NCBI GenBank assembly: GCA_016845585.1
Contig: JAERSO010000129.1
Coordinates: forward strand, 62,001-126,000
Length of the DNA: 64,000 bases
Source of the DNA: Acidimicrobiaceae bacterium
GTDB lineage: Bacteria > Actinomycetota > Acidimicrobiia > Acidimicrobiales > Aldehydirespiratoraceae
Direction: 5' to 3'
Shown here: piece by piece, positions 16,198-23,992 of the stretch
Layout of the letters: each line of letters begins with the position of its first letter
How positions within the stretch are numbered: the stretch's first letter is position 1
Program-made: the position numbers and the translations under genes
Notes under the pieces: model-generated
Told to the model about the DNA's origin: nothing
Databases searched by the model: none
The model's input: only the letters and a program-made list of their open reading frames with translations

Positions 16198-16752
16198 ATG
16201 TCGAACCTCGAGCCGCTTCTCGAACGCAACCGGGCATTCGCCACGACCGGCGTACACGAAGGCCAGCCGCCCAATCCGAACCGCAACATGTTCGTGATCA
16301 CCTGTTCCGACCCCCGGGTCGACCCGGCCCACCTGCTCGGAACCGACTACGGCGATGTGGTCGTCATGCGCAACGAGGGCGGCCGCGTCACGAAGGACAT
16401 CATCGAGCAACTCGCCTTCGCCGGCGTCTTGTTGGAGGCCCTGCAGGAGAATCCGTTCCCATCCGGTGAAGTCGCGCTCATCCATCACACCAACTGCATG
16501 ACCGCCTTCCTCGCCGACGACAACCTCCGCAATCTCTACGCTGATCGCACCGGTGCCGACGAAGCCGAGCTCCTCGAACTCGCCGTGATCGACCCCGTTG
16601 CCACCGTCACTCATGATGTCGCCGTCATCCGAGCCGCAGAGTCCGTCCCGCAATTGCTGACGATCTCTGGGCATGTGTACGACGTCGAGCCCGGCCTGAT
16701 CTCCACCGTGCTCGTCGACACGCCCAGCAAGGAGCACCGCGACATCGGCTAG
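16198..16752 (+). CDS. Beta-carbonic anhydrase family protein
   Basis: 184-residue beta-class carbonic anhydrase, which interconverts CO2 and bicarbonate with zinc. The zinc ligands Cys36 (CSDPR), His97 and Cys100 (HHTNC) and the Asp38-Arg40 dyad are all present. The AsnCys form HTNC replaces the more common HTDC. MRNEGGRVTKD matches the helix that packs on the site. An AAAAGGGA-type ribosome site precedes ATG 16198. Its divergence from an HxlR regulator is unusual for a housekeeping anhydrase and suggests conditional expression. Confidence 0.82.
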   Translation: MSNLEPLLERNRAFATTGVHEGQPPNPNRNMFVITCSDPRVDPAHLLGTDYGDVVVMRNEGGRVTKDIIEQLAFAGVLLEALQENPFPSGEVALIHHTNCMTAFLADDNLRNLYADRTGADEAELLELAVIDPVATVTHDVAVIRAAESVPQLLTISGHVYDVEPGLISTVLVDTPSKEHRDIG

Positions 16753-16871
16753 CCGGTATCGCTTCCGCTGCCGGCAACGTGGGCTTGGACCACAACCTTT
16801 GCCACCTCGGGGTCGACCTCGTGGCGGCGGGCGAAGTCGTCGTCGGACAGTTCACCTTGGTGCCGAGGCAA
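16749..16871 (-). pseudogene. Possible remnant of an S53 (kumamolisin-type) propeptide
   Basis: In one minus-strand frame, the segment from a TTG at 16871 to a TAG at 16749 reads ELSDDDFARRHEVDPEVAKV near its middle. This resembles the propeptide of S53 sedolisins, whose consensus is close to LSxxEFAxRHGADPxDxAKV. Only about 40 residues remain, there is no catalytic domain, and the frame runs upstream into the CGNR gene without a good start. It may be a decayed fragment or a chance match. It was not in the ORF track. Confidence 0.3.
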
Positions 16872-16903
16872 CGAGCTCTGCGCGTTCCGCCAGGATTGAC
16901 CGG

Positions 16904-17440
16904 CTATGGCCGGGCTCGTTTGCGGTGGCGTTGCACGCGCTCTCGGGTCTGGCAGAGCTGAGAGCAGAATCGGCGGTTTCGCCTCGGGGATCGGTCGATG
17001 TACACGTCGACACAGTTCTCGGCTCGACAGATGCCGATGCGGGCGGCTCCGATCTCGGCAACGATCTCGAGAAGCGCGAGCGCGCCGCGGGCCGACAGCT
17101 GCTCACTGTCAGTTGCCGAGTCAGCAAAGTCGACGGCGGCGGAGACGATGGCCCCATCGCTCGTGGCGCCGATCATCGGTTGTGCATTGGCCAGCAGTTG
17201 GTTCACTGCGTCGGAGATCGCCACGGGGTCTGGGGCCGCCCGGAAGACCTCGAACCAACCGTTTGCCACGGCGACCAGATCGGCAGGCGACAAGTCGTCG
17301 ATCTCTGGCGGCCCACCGGTGATCGCACTGGGGGCGTTGCCGAGTTCTCCGGCCGCGGCGCGTGTGGGCATTGAATACTCATTGATCAGATCCACGACCC
17401 AGTTGGGGTCTGCAGCGGGTTCGCGGGTATCGGCGTCCAC
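16904..17440 (-). CDS. CGNR zinc-finger protein (ABATE-type regulator)
   Basis: 178-residue protein with GTG start. The C-terminus carries the CGNR-type zinc finger, CRAENCVDVYID followed by RRFCSQLCQTRERVQRHR, with four cysteines and a basic recognition helix. The N-terminal part is the alpha-helical region usual for the family (WVVDLINEY). Such proteins are putative transcription factors common in actinobacteria, often linked to stress or antibiotic genes. It is divergent from the PQ-loop gene with 91 bp between starts and may control it. Confidence 0.78.
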   Translation of the reverse strand: MDADTREPAADPNWVVDLINEYSMPTRAAAGELGNAPSAITGGPPEIDDLSPADLVAVANGWFEVFRAAPDPVAISDAVNQLLANAQPMIGATSDGAIVSAAVDFADSATDSEQLSARGALALLEIVAEIGAARIGICRAENCVDVYIDRSPRRNRRFCSQLCQTRERVQRHRKRARP

Positions 17441-17531
17441 GAACGCAACTTTACGCCTTCGTAACGGGCATCTTCGATGTAACGCATTAGGCTTGCTGTA
17501 GGCGTTTCATACTGATCAATCGGACCAGTTC

Positions 17532-17936
17532 GTGATCTGGGCCGCCGAGGTGGTCGGTGGGGCAGCGCTCGTCGTCACCGCCATCGCCGTGATTCCGCAA
17601 ACGGCGAGGATGATCCGCACCCGATCGACGGCAGGTGTGTCGCCGGTCTGGGCCATGCTCGGGGTGGTGAGTACTGGCGTGTGGACCGCCTACACGGCGG
17701 CCCGCGGGCTCTGGTGGGCAACCGTGGCGGACGCGCTCTCGTGCCTCAGCTACGTCTCATCGGTCGTCGTGCTCGCTCGCCACGGTGTGTCGCCGCGGAT
17801 CGGCGCCGGATTGATCTGGTTCGCCGTGTTCGTGGCCGGCTACATCGCAGGCGATCTCGCCGGTGTCTTGATGATCTCGAGAATCCGGAGATCTGGCCGC
17901 GACGTCGTCAGGATCGCGTCCAGGCCATCGACGTAA
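17532..17936 (+). CDS. PQ-loop / SemiSWEET-like small membrane protein
   Basis: 134-residue membrane protein with a GTG start at 17532 and about four hydrophobic helices. The first contains the PQ-loop signature VIPQTARMIRTRSTAGVSPVW, typical of SemiSWEET sugar transporters and related bacterial proteins. A cytoplasmic basic tail (RIRRSGRDVVRIASR) follows the last helix. It has only one three-helix PQ repeat, so it would need to dimerise to form a channel. Sugar or another small solute is the likely cargo, but this is family inference. Confidence 0.65.
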   Translation: MIWAAEVVGGAALVVTAIAVIPQTARMIRTRSTAGVSPVWAMLGVVSTGVWTAYTAARGLWWATVADALSCLSYVSSVVVLARHGVSPRIGAGLIWFAVFVAGYIAGDLAGVLMISRIRRSGRDVVRIASRPST

Positions 17937-17958
17937 GCGCTGGACCGTCGGATGACGG

Positions 17959-19800
17959 TCAGGCTGCCCAGCCGTGTCGGGTCATGTGGCGGGCCATATA
18001 GGCGGCGACCTCGCAGCCGCAGGTCTCGTGTGAGCAGGCACCGGCGACGCTGCTGATGAGCCCCGGGGCGGCGGGTGCCACGGCCGATGCGGTCGGCGCG
18101 CTCTCGACGCGGCGCTCGATGAGATGGTCGGGCACGGGGAACCAGCGGCCCTGGAAGACCGAGCCGCGGATGCGGATCTCGCCGAGACGGGTCGGGTCCT
18201 TGTCGTACGGGTCCTCGTCCATCACGGTGAGGTTGGCGATCTTGCCGACGGCGATGCTGCCGAGGTCGTGCTCGCGGCGCCAGGAGTAGGCCGAGCCGAT
18301 GGTGACGGCCTTGAGTGCCTCGTGTGTGGAGATGCGCTGCTCTGGCGCGGCGACCTCCCCCTCGTTGGTGAGGCGGCCCGCGCCCCAGCCCGCCATCGAC
18401 ATGGGGTCGGACGGGCACATCGGGAGATCCGAGTGGTAGGAGAGCGGGATACCGGCGCGCACAACCGAGCCTGATCGGCCCATCACCGCCGCTCGCTCGG
18501 GGCCCAGCCCGACCTCGGAGAACTTCTTCGTGAAGCCGATCGGATAGTACGGATTGATCGACACGATGCCGCCGAGCTCGGCGATTCGGGTCACCTGCTC
18601 CTCGGTCGAGTTCATGAAGTGGACGAACACCATCCGGTGATCGTCTCGGGGGTGACGCTTCTGTGCGTCGGTCAGCACGTCGAGGAGCAGATCGACGCCC
18701 ATGTCGCCGTTGACGTGAATGTGGATCTGCCAGCCCGCGTCCCAGTAGACGTCGAACACTCGGCGGAGCTCGTCGGGCTCCATCATCCATTCGCCATGAT
18801 GGCCGGGGTCGGGCTCGCCATCGCGGTCGAAATAGCCGTCGTTCATCTGCATCAACTGCGAGATACCGGCACCGTCGCAGAACAGTTTCACCTGACCGGG
18901 TACGACGTGGACCTTCTCGGTGCCGGTCGCCCTGGTCATCTGGCGTGCACTGTCCGCCAGGATGTCCTCATCGGGAATTCCCTTCACCGATTGGTTGCGC
19001 CCGTCGACCATGAACGTGCTCATGAACGGGACCTCGTCGGCTCCCAGGACCTCCTGGTAGATCTCCCACGGCTCGATGGCCCAGGCGATGCCGGGTTCGT
19101 TGATCCCCGTGACGCCGTTCATGTGGAGGTACTCGATCATCTGGTCGAGACCGGCGCGGTAACGCTCGGCGGTGGCGAAAATCGGCATCAGCACGGGGGC
19201 CAGCAGGGCGAAGGCGCCGTTCTCCCAGAAGTGGCCGGCCTCGTAGTCGAGCTGTTCGCTCATGAAGCCTCGTCCTTCGAAGGATTCCTCGGTGACGCCG
19301 AGCGCCTCGAGCGCAGCGGTGTTCAGGTGCCACTCGTGGCAGGTGCGCTGCCAGATGGCCACCGGCCGGTCACCGCAGAGCTCGTCGATCTCCGAGCGAT
19401 GGAGGTCGCCATGCCACAGCCGGTGGTACCCCCAGGACCACAGCCACTCGCCGGGCGCCAGGCACTCGTGTGCCTCGCCCAGTAGACGCCGATATGCCTC
19501 GCCGTCCGGCGCAGCCTCGAAGGTGCGGGTGGGCATGACCCACCGCTCCGGCGCGATGACCTCAGTGGTCAGGGTGGTGGCCGCAAGCACCGGATGGAGG
19601 TGTTGATCGATGAGCCCGGGCAGCACGACCTTGTCCTGGAACTGACTGTCGATCAGATGGTCGGGCCCGACCCGCGCGATGACGTCGGCAAGTGGGCCGA
19701 CGGCGACGATGCGGCCGTCGCGAACAGCCACGGCCTCGGCTCGGGGAGCCGCGTCCTCCATGGTGATCACGGTGCGGGCGGGGTAGACGGTCGTGGTCAT
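17959..19800 (-). CDS. YtcJ-like metal-dependent amidohydrolase
   Basis: 613-residue amidohydrolase of the Amidohydro_3 type. The N-terminal strand domain carries DKVVLPGLIDQHLHP with the first HxH metal motif. Later candidate ligands are the QIHIHVNGD and HRMVFVHFMN histidines and the SYHSDLPMCP histidine-aspartate near the C-terminal end of the barrel. The extra C-terminus has a Cys/His-rich tail (CSHETCGCEVAAYMARHM) not usual in the family. It is the last gene of a five-gene minus-strand operon and probably hydrolyses an amide or cyclic amide intermediate there. Confidence 0.8.
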   Translation of the reverse strand: MTTTVYPARTVITMEDAAPRAEAVAVRDGRIVAVGPLADVIARVGPDHLIDSQFQDKVVLPGLIDQHLHPVLAATTLTTEVIAPERWVMPTRTFEAAPDGEAYRRLLGEAHECLAPGEWLWSWGYHRLWHGDLHRSEIDELCGDRPVAIWQRTCHEWHLNTAALEALGVTEESFEGRGFMSEQLDYEAGHFWENGAFALLAPVLMPIFATAERYRAGLDQMIEYLHMNGVTGINEPGIAWAIEPWEIYQEVLGADEVPFMSTFMVDGRNQSVKGIPDEDILADSARQMTRATGTEKVHVVPGQVKLFCDGAGISQLMQMNDGYFDRDGEPDPGHHGEWMMEPDELRRVFDVYWDAGWQIHIHVNGDMGVDLLLDVLTDAQKRHPRDDHRMVFVHFMNSTEEQVTRIAELGGIVSINPYYPIGFTKKFSEVGLGPERAAVMGRSGSVVRAGIPLSYHSDLPMCPSDPMSMAGWGAGRLTNEGEVAAPEQRISTHEALKAVTIGSAYSWRREHDLGSIAVGKIANLTVMDEDPYDKDPTRLGEIRIRGSVFQGRWFPVPDHLIERRVESAPTASAVAPAAPGLISSVAGACSHETCGCEVAAYMARHMTRHGWAA

Positions 19801-19809
19801 CGGCGCAGA

Positions 19810-21498
19810 CTAGGTCCTGTGTTTGAAGCTGTCCCTTCGGAAGCTGTAGAGCGCATCGGGGTCGACGGCCACGTCGACCACGGCGGGTGCATCGCACGCG
19901 AGCGCTGCTTCGATTGCCGGTGCGACGTCGGCGAGCGTGTCGGCCCGGAAGCCCTTGGCGCCGTATAACTCGGCGAGTTTGTCGAAGGGTGGGCTTGACA
20001 CGTCGGCGCCGATGTAGCGGCCGCCGAAGAAGTCGCGCTGGTACGCCTTCTCCGCGCCCCAACAGCGGTTGTTCATGACGATCGTGGTGGTGTTGATCCC
20101 GTTGTCGACTGCGGTCGACAGCTCAGAGGTGGTCATGCCGAAGCCGCCGTCACCCATGAGGCTGATCACCGGTCGCTCCGGCTGGGCGAGCCTGGCGCCG
20201 AGCCCGCAGGCGAACGAGAAGCCGACGAGGCCGAAGTCGAGCGGGGTGAACAGGCTCTTTGGCGAGTGGTACTCGAGGGCATCGGTGGCCTGGAGGCAGA
20301 GCGTGCCGGCGTCCATGGTGACGATGGCGTCGGTGGGAATCACCGATCGCAGCGCCTTGAAGAGGCCGGATGGTTGGGTCGGGTGCGACTCGTCGGCCTG
20401 GGCGTCGCGATCGGCGAGGTAGGCAACGCGTTCGGCCCGGAACGCTGCGGCCCAATCCTCGGCGAGCGCTCGATCATCGGCCTTGCGCACGGCCACCGCG
20501 AGCAACTCGGCGGTCTGCACCGCGTCGGCCCAGATGCCGATCTCGATCGGGAAGAAGCGGCCGATGGCCGTCGGCTCCAGCTCGATGTGGATGATCTTGG
20601 CATCGCGGTTGACGTTGTCGTAGGAGTAGAAGGTCGAGTTGAAGCCGAGCCGGGTGCCGAGGGCGACGATGACGTCGGCCTCCTTCACCATCCGGGAAGC
20701 GACGGGGTTGCCCCGAGGGCCCATCTGGCCGCCATTGAGCGGATGCCCAGCGGGGATGGCGTCGCCGTGGCCGGGCGAGGTGACGATCGGGCAGCCGATG
20801 GCCTCGGCGAGATCTGTGGCCGCGGCATGTCCGGCGGTGTTCTTGATCCCGCCGCCGGCGACGATGACGGGCCGTTTGGCGGCGACCAGGAGGGCCGCAG
20901 CATCGGCGATGGCATCGGCCGACGGTGCGGGCACGCCCTCATTGCGGTGGTTGGCCGGTGCCGTCGATGGCTCGAAGTCCGCCTGGCCGGCGAGCACATC
21001 TCGCGGCAGGTTGAGCTGCACCGGTCCGCACCTCGGTGCGAGCGCGACGCGAAATGCCTCACGCACCAGCTCGGGGATGCGGTCGGTCGAGGGTGCCGTC
21101 GACACCTTCTTCGTCACGGGTGCGAAGAGTGCCTGTTGGTCGACTTCCTGGAACGCGTCGCGATGGATGTGGCCGGACGCGAGAGCGCCGGCGATGGAGA
21201 CGACGGGGGAGTAGGCGGCTTTGGCCTGGGCCAGGCCGGTGACGAGGTTGGTGGCGCCGGGGCCGTTCTGGCCGGCGAGGATGACACCTGCCTGCCCCGA
21301 CGCGCGGGCGAAGCCGTCGGCCATGTGGGTGCCGGTGCGCTCGTCGTGCACGCCGATGTAGCGAATACCTTCGGCGTCGTGGATCGCATCGAACATCTCC
21401 ATGGTGGCCGAGCCGATCAGCCCGAAGATGTGGGAGACCCCCTCGGCCAGAAGCGTGTCGACCGCAGCCTGGCCGCCCGATCGTGAGGTTGGGCTCAT
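19810..21498 (-). CDS. Thiamine diphosphate enzyme, sulfoacetaldehyde acetyltransferase/acetolactate synthase-like
   Basis: 562-residue ThDP-dependent enzyme. ATG 21498 (MSPTSRSGGQAAVDTLLAEG) is chosen since it starts the PYR domain and overlaps the upstream hydrolase stop. The segments GLIGSATMEM, AGQNGPGATN, FQEVDQ, NLPRDVL, ThDP motif GDGGFGMTTSEL and NNRCWGAEKAYQRDFF look closer to sulfoacetaldehyde acetyltransferase (Xsc) than to acetolactate synthase. Xsc turns sulfoacetaldehyde plus phosphate into acetyl phosphate and sulfite. No pta, taurine or sulfite-export gene is adjacent, so a related oxo-acid or acyl substrate is equally possible. Confidence 0.72.
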   Translation of the reverse strand: MSPTSRSGGQAAVDTLLAEGVSHIFGLIGSATMEMFDAIHDAEGIRYIGVHDERTGTHMADGFARASGQAGVILAGQNGPGATNLVTGLAQAKAAYSPVVSIAGALASGHIHRDAFQEVDQQALFAPVTKKVSTAPSTDRIPELVREAFRVALAPRCGPVQLNLPRDVLAGQADFEPSTAPANHRNEGVPAPSADAIADAAALLVAAKRPVIVAGGGIKNTAGHAAATDLAEAIGCPIVTSPGHGDAIPAGHPLNGGQMGPRGNPVASRMVKEADVIVALGTRLGFNSTFYSYDNVNRDAKIIHIELEPTAIGRFFPIEIGIWADAVQTAELLAVAVRKADDRALAEDWAAAFRAERVAYLADRDAQADESHPTQPSGLFKALRSVIPTDAIVTMDAGTLCLQATDALEYHSPKSLFTPLDFGLVGFSFACGLGARLAQPERPVISLMGDGGFGMTTSELSTAVDNGINTTTIVMNNRCWGAEKAYQRDFFGGRYIGADVSSPPFDKLAELYGAKGFRADTLADVAPAIEAALACDAPAVVDVAVDPDALYSFRRDSFKHRT

Positions 21499-22289
21499 GA
21501 CGTGTGCCTTTCGAGGAAATCCAGGGTCGGGCCGGTGAAGAGTCCGGGCTGCTCGATGAGTCCGAGGTGTTGCAGGCGATCGACGATGACCGTCTCGGCG
21601 CCGGCGATCTCGGCTGCGATCGCGTGTGTCATCGCGGGAGTGCTGCCGGAGTCGTTCTCGCACGTGAGCACGAGGGTGGGGCAGGTGATCGGCGGAGCCG
21701 GGGCGATCAGCTCCCGCACGCCGTGGGCCAGGGCCCAGGTCGCCTGCGCGTAGCCCTCGGGGTCGACGTCGTTGCGCCACTGGCGAACGAGCGTCTCGTG
21801 CTCGGGGTGAACGTCGAGGTGATCGGGGGTGAACCAGCGAACGAGCGCCGCATCCATCGTGGACATCGCCCCCTGCTCGCGAACGGTCGCGGCGCGAGCC
21901 TCGACGGCGGCCTGACCCTCCTCGCCGCGATCGTGTGGCGAGTTCAGGATGACGAGGCTCGCGACACGGTCGGGATGATCGAGGACCAGCCGCCGGTTGA
22001 TCATTCCTCCGATCGAGAATCCGACGATCGCGGCGCGGGCGATGTCGAGCTCGTCGAGGATCTCAACGATCTGGTCGGCGTAGAGGGCGAGGTCGGCCAC
22101 GCGTGGCGGTGGGGCGCTCTCGCCATGGCCGTAGAGGTCATAGGTGATGACCCGGTGGTCTGCGAACGCCGGCAGGTGGTCGTTCCACAGGGCGCGGCAG
22201 AGCCCGAGCCCGTGGATGAGGACGACCGGGACGCCGGCATCGGGCCCGTGAACCTCGTAGGCCGTCCCGGGCGGCGTGCGCTCAGACAC
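21495..22289 (-). CDS. Alpha/beta-hydrolase (PcaD-like)
   Basis: 264-residue alpha/beta-hydrolase. Visible features are VVLIHGLGLCRALW (oxyanion hole region), the nucleophile elbow GFSIGG near residue 92, an acid in TCENDSG and the catalytic His in LQHLGLIEQP. The overall sequence is like 3-oxoadipate enol-lactonase and related small-ester hydrolases. Its stop overlaps the ThDP enzyme start by 4 nt and its own start overlaps the AA_synth gene by 8 nt, so it belongs to the same operon. A lactone or ester intermediate of the unknown pathway is a sensible substrate. Confidence 0.83.
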   Translation of the reverse strand: MSERTPPGTAYEVHGPDAGVPVVLIHGLGLCRALWNDHLPAFADHRVITYDLYGHGESAPPPRVADLALYADQIVEILDELDIARAAIVGFSIGGMINRRLVLDHPDRVASLVILNSPHDRGEEGQAAVEARAATVREQGAMSTMDAALVRWFTPDHLDVHPEHETLVRQWRNDVDPEGYAQATWALAHGVRELIAPAPPITCPTLVLTCENDSGSTPAMTHAIAAEIAGAETVIVDRLQHLGLIEQPGLFTGPTLDFLERHTS

Positions 22290-22878
22290 CGGCCGGATTG
22301 TCGACGTCGCCGCCCATTTCTTCGAGATCCTGGTAGCGGTTCCCGATGCGATGGTGGGGGTGGCCCCCGATGGACGCGCCCAGAGCGATGATCACCTCGT
22401 CGTCGGCCGGTGCGTCCTGCACCGACAGATGGATGGTCTGGTAGTGCGATCGCTGACCCACGTCGTCCTTGTGCATGAGCGGGATCATCATCGACGTACC
22501 CGCCGCGCCACGGGTGTTGGCGAACGCGAGGTAGCTCTTGGCGTTGACCGCGTTGCGATACTGGTTTCCGAAGAAGAGGGTGTGGGTGAGGGCCTGTGCG
22601 TGCTCGATCTCGCCTCCCATGCCGACGACCGACGCCTTGCCGTAGCCCTCGAGGCGGTCGCCGGTGACCCCGAGGATCATCTGGGTCAGCAGAGCGCCGA
22701 GCTCGGGCCCGTGGTCACGAATCGCCGGACGCAGGTCTTCGACCCATCCCTGGCCGAACCAGGGATTGCGAATGATGGCGAGCGCGGCGACGAGTTCGGT
22801 CGGTTCGTCGACGGGCTCGCCGCCCTCTTCATGGGTCACCTGGTGATGGATCAAGGTGCGACGGATCTGGGGTGGCAT
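22282..22878 (-). CDS. AA_synth (DUF1185) family protein
   Basis: 198-residue protein of the 'amino acid synthesis' family (PF06684-like). Typical pieces are NPWFGQGWVEDLRPAI, the YGKASVVGMGGEIEHAQALTH helix and the C-terminal SYLAFANTRGAAGTSMMIPL and GHPHHRIGNRYQDL. The biochemical role of the family is not established to my knowledge. Members sit next to flavin monooxygenases and amidohydrolases in catabolic clusters, as here. Its start shares one base with the LLM oxidoreductase stop (TGATG). Confidence 0.72.
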   Translation of the reverse strand: MPPQIRRTLIHHQVTHEEGGEPVDEPTELVAALAIIRNPWFGQGWVEDLRPAIRDHGPELGALLTQMILGVTGDRLEGYGKASVVGMGGEIEHAQALTHTLFFGNQYRNAVNAKSYLAFANTRGAAGTSMMIPLMHKDDVGQRSHYQTIHLSVQDAPADDEVIIALGASIGGHPHHRIGNRYQDLEEMGGDVDNPAGV

Positions 22879-23936
22879 CAGGTGAACTCCGGAAGGACTC
22901 GATCGATGAAGGTCTGCAGTGAGCGTTTCTGCACGTCCATGTCGAGACCCATCGAGGCGTAGTAGATGAACGCATCGATGCCGACGTCGGCGTACCGGTG
23001 CAGTTTGGCAGTCACCTGCTCCGGTGTGCCGAACATGAGGTTCTCTTCCAACATGTCGGGGTCGACCCGGAAGTTGCCATCGAGTTCCTCGAGCGGGATC
23101 AGCTCAGGGAAACCGTCGATCACGTCGCCGGTCTGGGTCATGAGGTTGCCGAACATGCCGAGGACGTGGCGAACCGCGGAGATGCTCGCGGCACGATCGG
23201 CGTCGTTCTCATAGACCGCCGTGTGGCGCATCAGCGCCCATTGGCCGTTGAAGACACCACCGTTGGCCGCGATGGCCGCATCGAGGCGCCCGCGGTACTC
23301 CTCGACCTCGGAGAAGGGATGGGTGAGCGGCCAGCTCATGATGTTGCAGTCGTTGGCGACCGCGTAGTCGAACGTCACCGGGGCGCGAGCGGCGACCCAG
23401 AACGGCACCTCGTCCTGTAGCGGCTTGGGACACGAGGTGGCCTTCGGGAACTGCCAGTACTCGCCGTCGTGGGTGACGTCGCCCTTCCACAGCGCGCGGA
23501 TGAGGGGGAGCGCTTCCTGCATGTACTTGTAGCTGTCGGGCTGGGCGAGGCCCGGGTACATCCGGTCGAACTCGCGTTGGTAGGCCCCGGACCCGAGTCC
23601 GAACTCGAGCCGGCCGTCCGAGAGGAGGTCCGCCATTGCCGCCTCGCCGGCCAGACCGATGGGATGCCAGTACGCCGTGTTGACGACGCCTGAGCCGAGG
23701 CGGATGCTGTCGGTGTGCTCGGCCCACCAGGCGATGATCTGGAACGGGTTCGGCATGATCGTCATCTCGAGGGCGTGGTGCTCGGCGGCCCAGGCGATCT
23801 CGAAGCCGGCGGCGTCGGCCATCTTCACCATCTCGAGCGTGTGGTCGCGAACTCCCCGCATGTCGGTGTCGGGCGTGATTCGTTCGAGATTGATGGCCAG
23901 CTGGAAGCGCATGGGCGACGATGGTAGGGCTGTCAT
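22878..23936 (-). CDS. LLM-class flavin-dependent monooxygenase
   Basis: 352-residue luciferase-like monooxygenase, first gene of the five-gene minus-strand operon. The ATG at 23936 (MTALPSSPMRF) is supported by its mirror-image position relative to the LysR start. Landmarks are AAGFEIAWAAEHHALE, IRLGSGVVNTAYWHP and DGRLEFGLGSGAYQREF, the phosphate-binding region of bacterial luciferase relatives. It would use reduced FMN and O2 to oxygenate a substrate, perhaps a C-N, C-S or ketone bond. A partner flavin reductase is not visible in the window. Confidence 0.83.
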   Translation of the reverse strand: MTALPSSPMRFQLAINLERITPDTDMRGVRDHTLEMVKMADAAGFEIAWAAEHHALEMTIMPNPFQIIAWWAEHTDSIRLGSGVVNTAYWHPIGLAGEAAMADLLSDGRLEFGLGSGAYQREFDRMYPGLAQPDSYKYMQEALPLIRALWKGDVTHDGEYWQFPKATSCPKPLQDEVPFWVAARAPVTFDYAVANDCNIMSWPLTHPFSEVEEYRGRLDAAIAANGGVFNGQWALMRHTAVYENDADRAASISAVRHVLGMFGNLMTQTGDVIDGFPELIPLEELDGNFRVDPDMLEENLMFGTPEQVTAKLHRYADVGIDAFIYYASMGLDMDVQKRSLQTFIDRVLPEFT

Positions 23937-23992
23937 GCCCCTTGCGCCAGCGATGACAACATGTCATGCTTCTCTCCGTGGGGATGACAGCC
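23928..23992. promoter_or_regulatory. Nested dyads in divergent LLM/LysR promoter
   Basis: Two inverted repeats share one centre at base 23960. The inner one is atgaca-aca-tgtcat (23953-23967). The outer arms are ggctgtcatgcccc (23928-23941) and tggggatgacagcc (23979-23992), matching at 12 of 14 positions. The two divergent start codons lie within the outer arms, and both genes begin ATGACAGCC. This is a strong candidate for the LysR-binding site that controls both operons. Confidence 0.6.
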
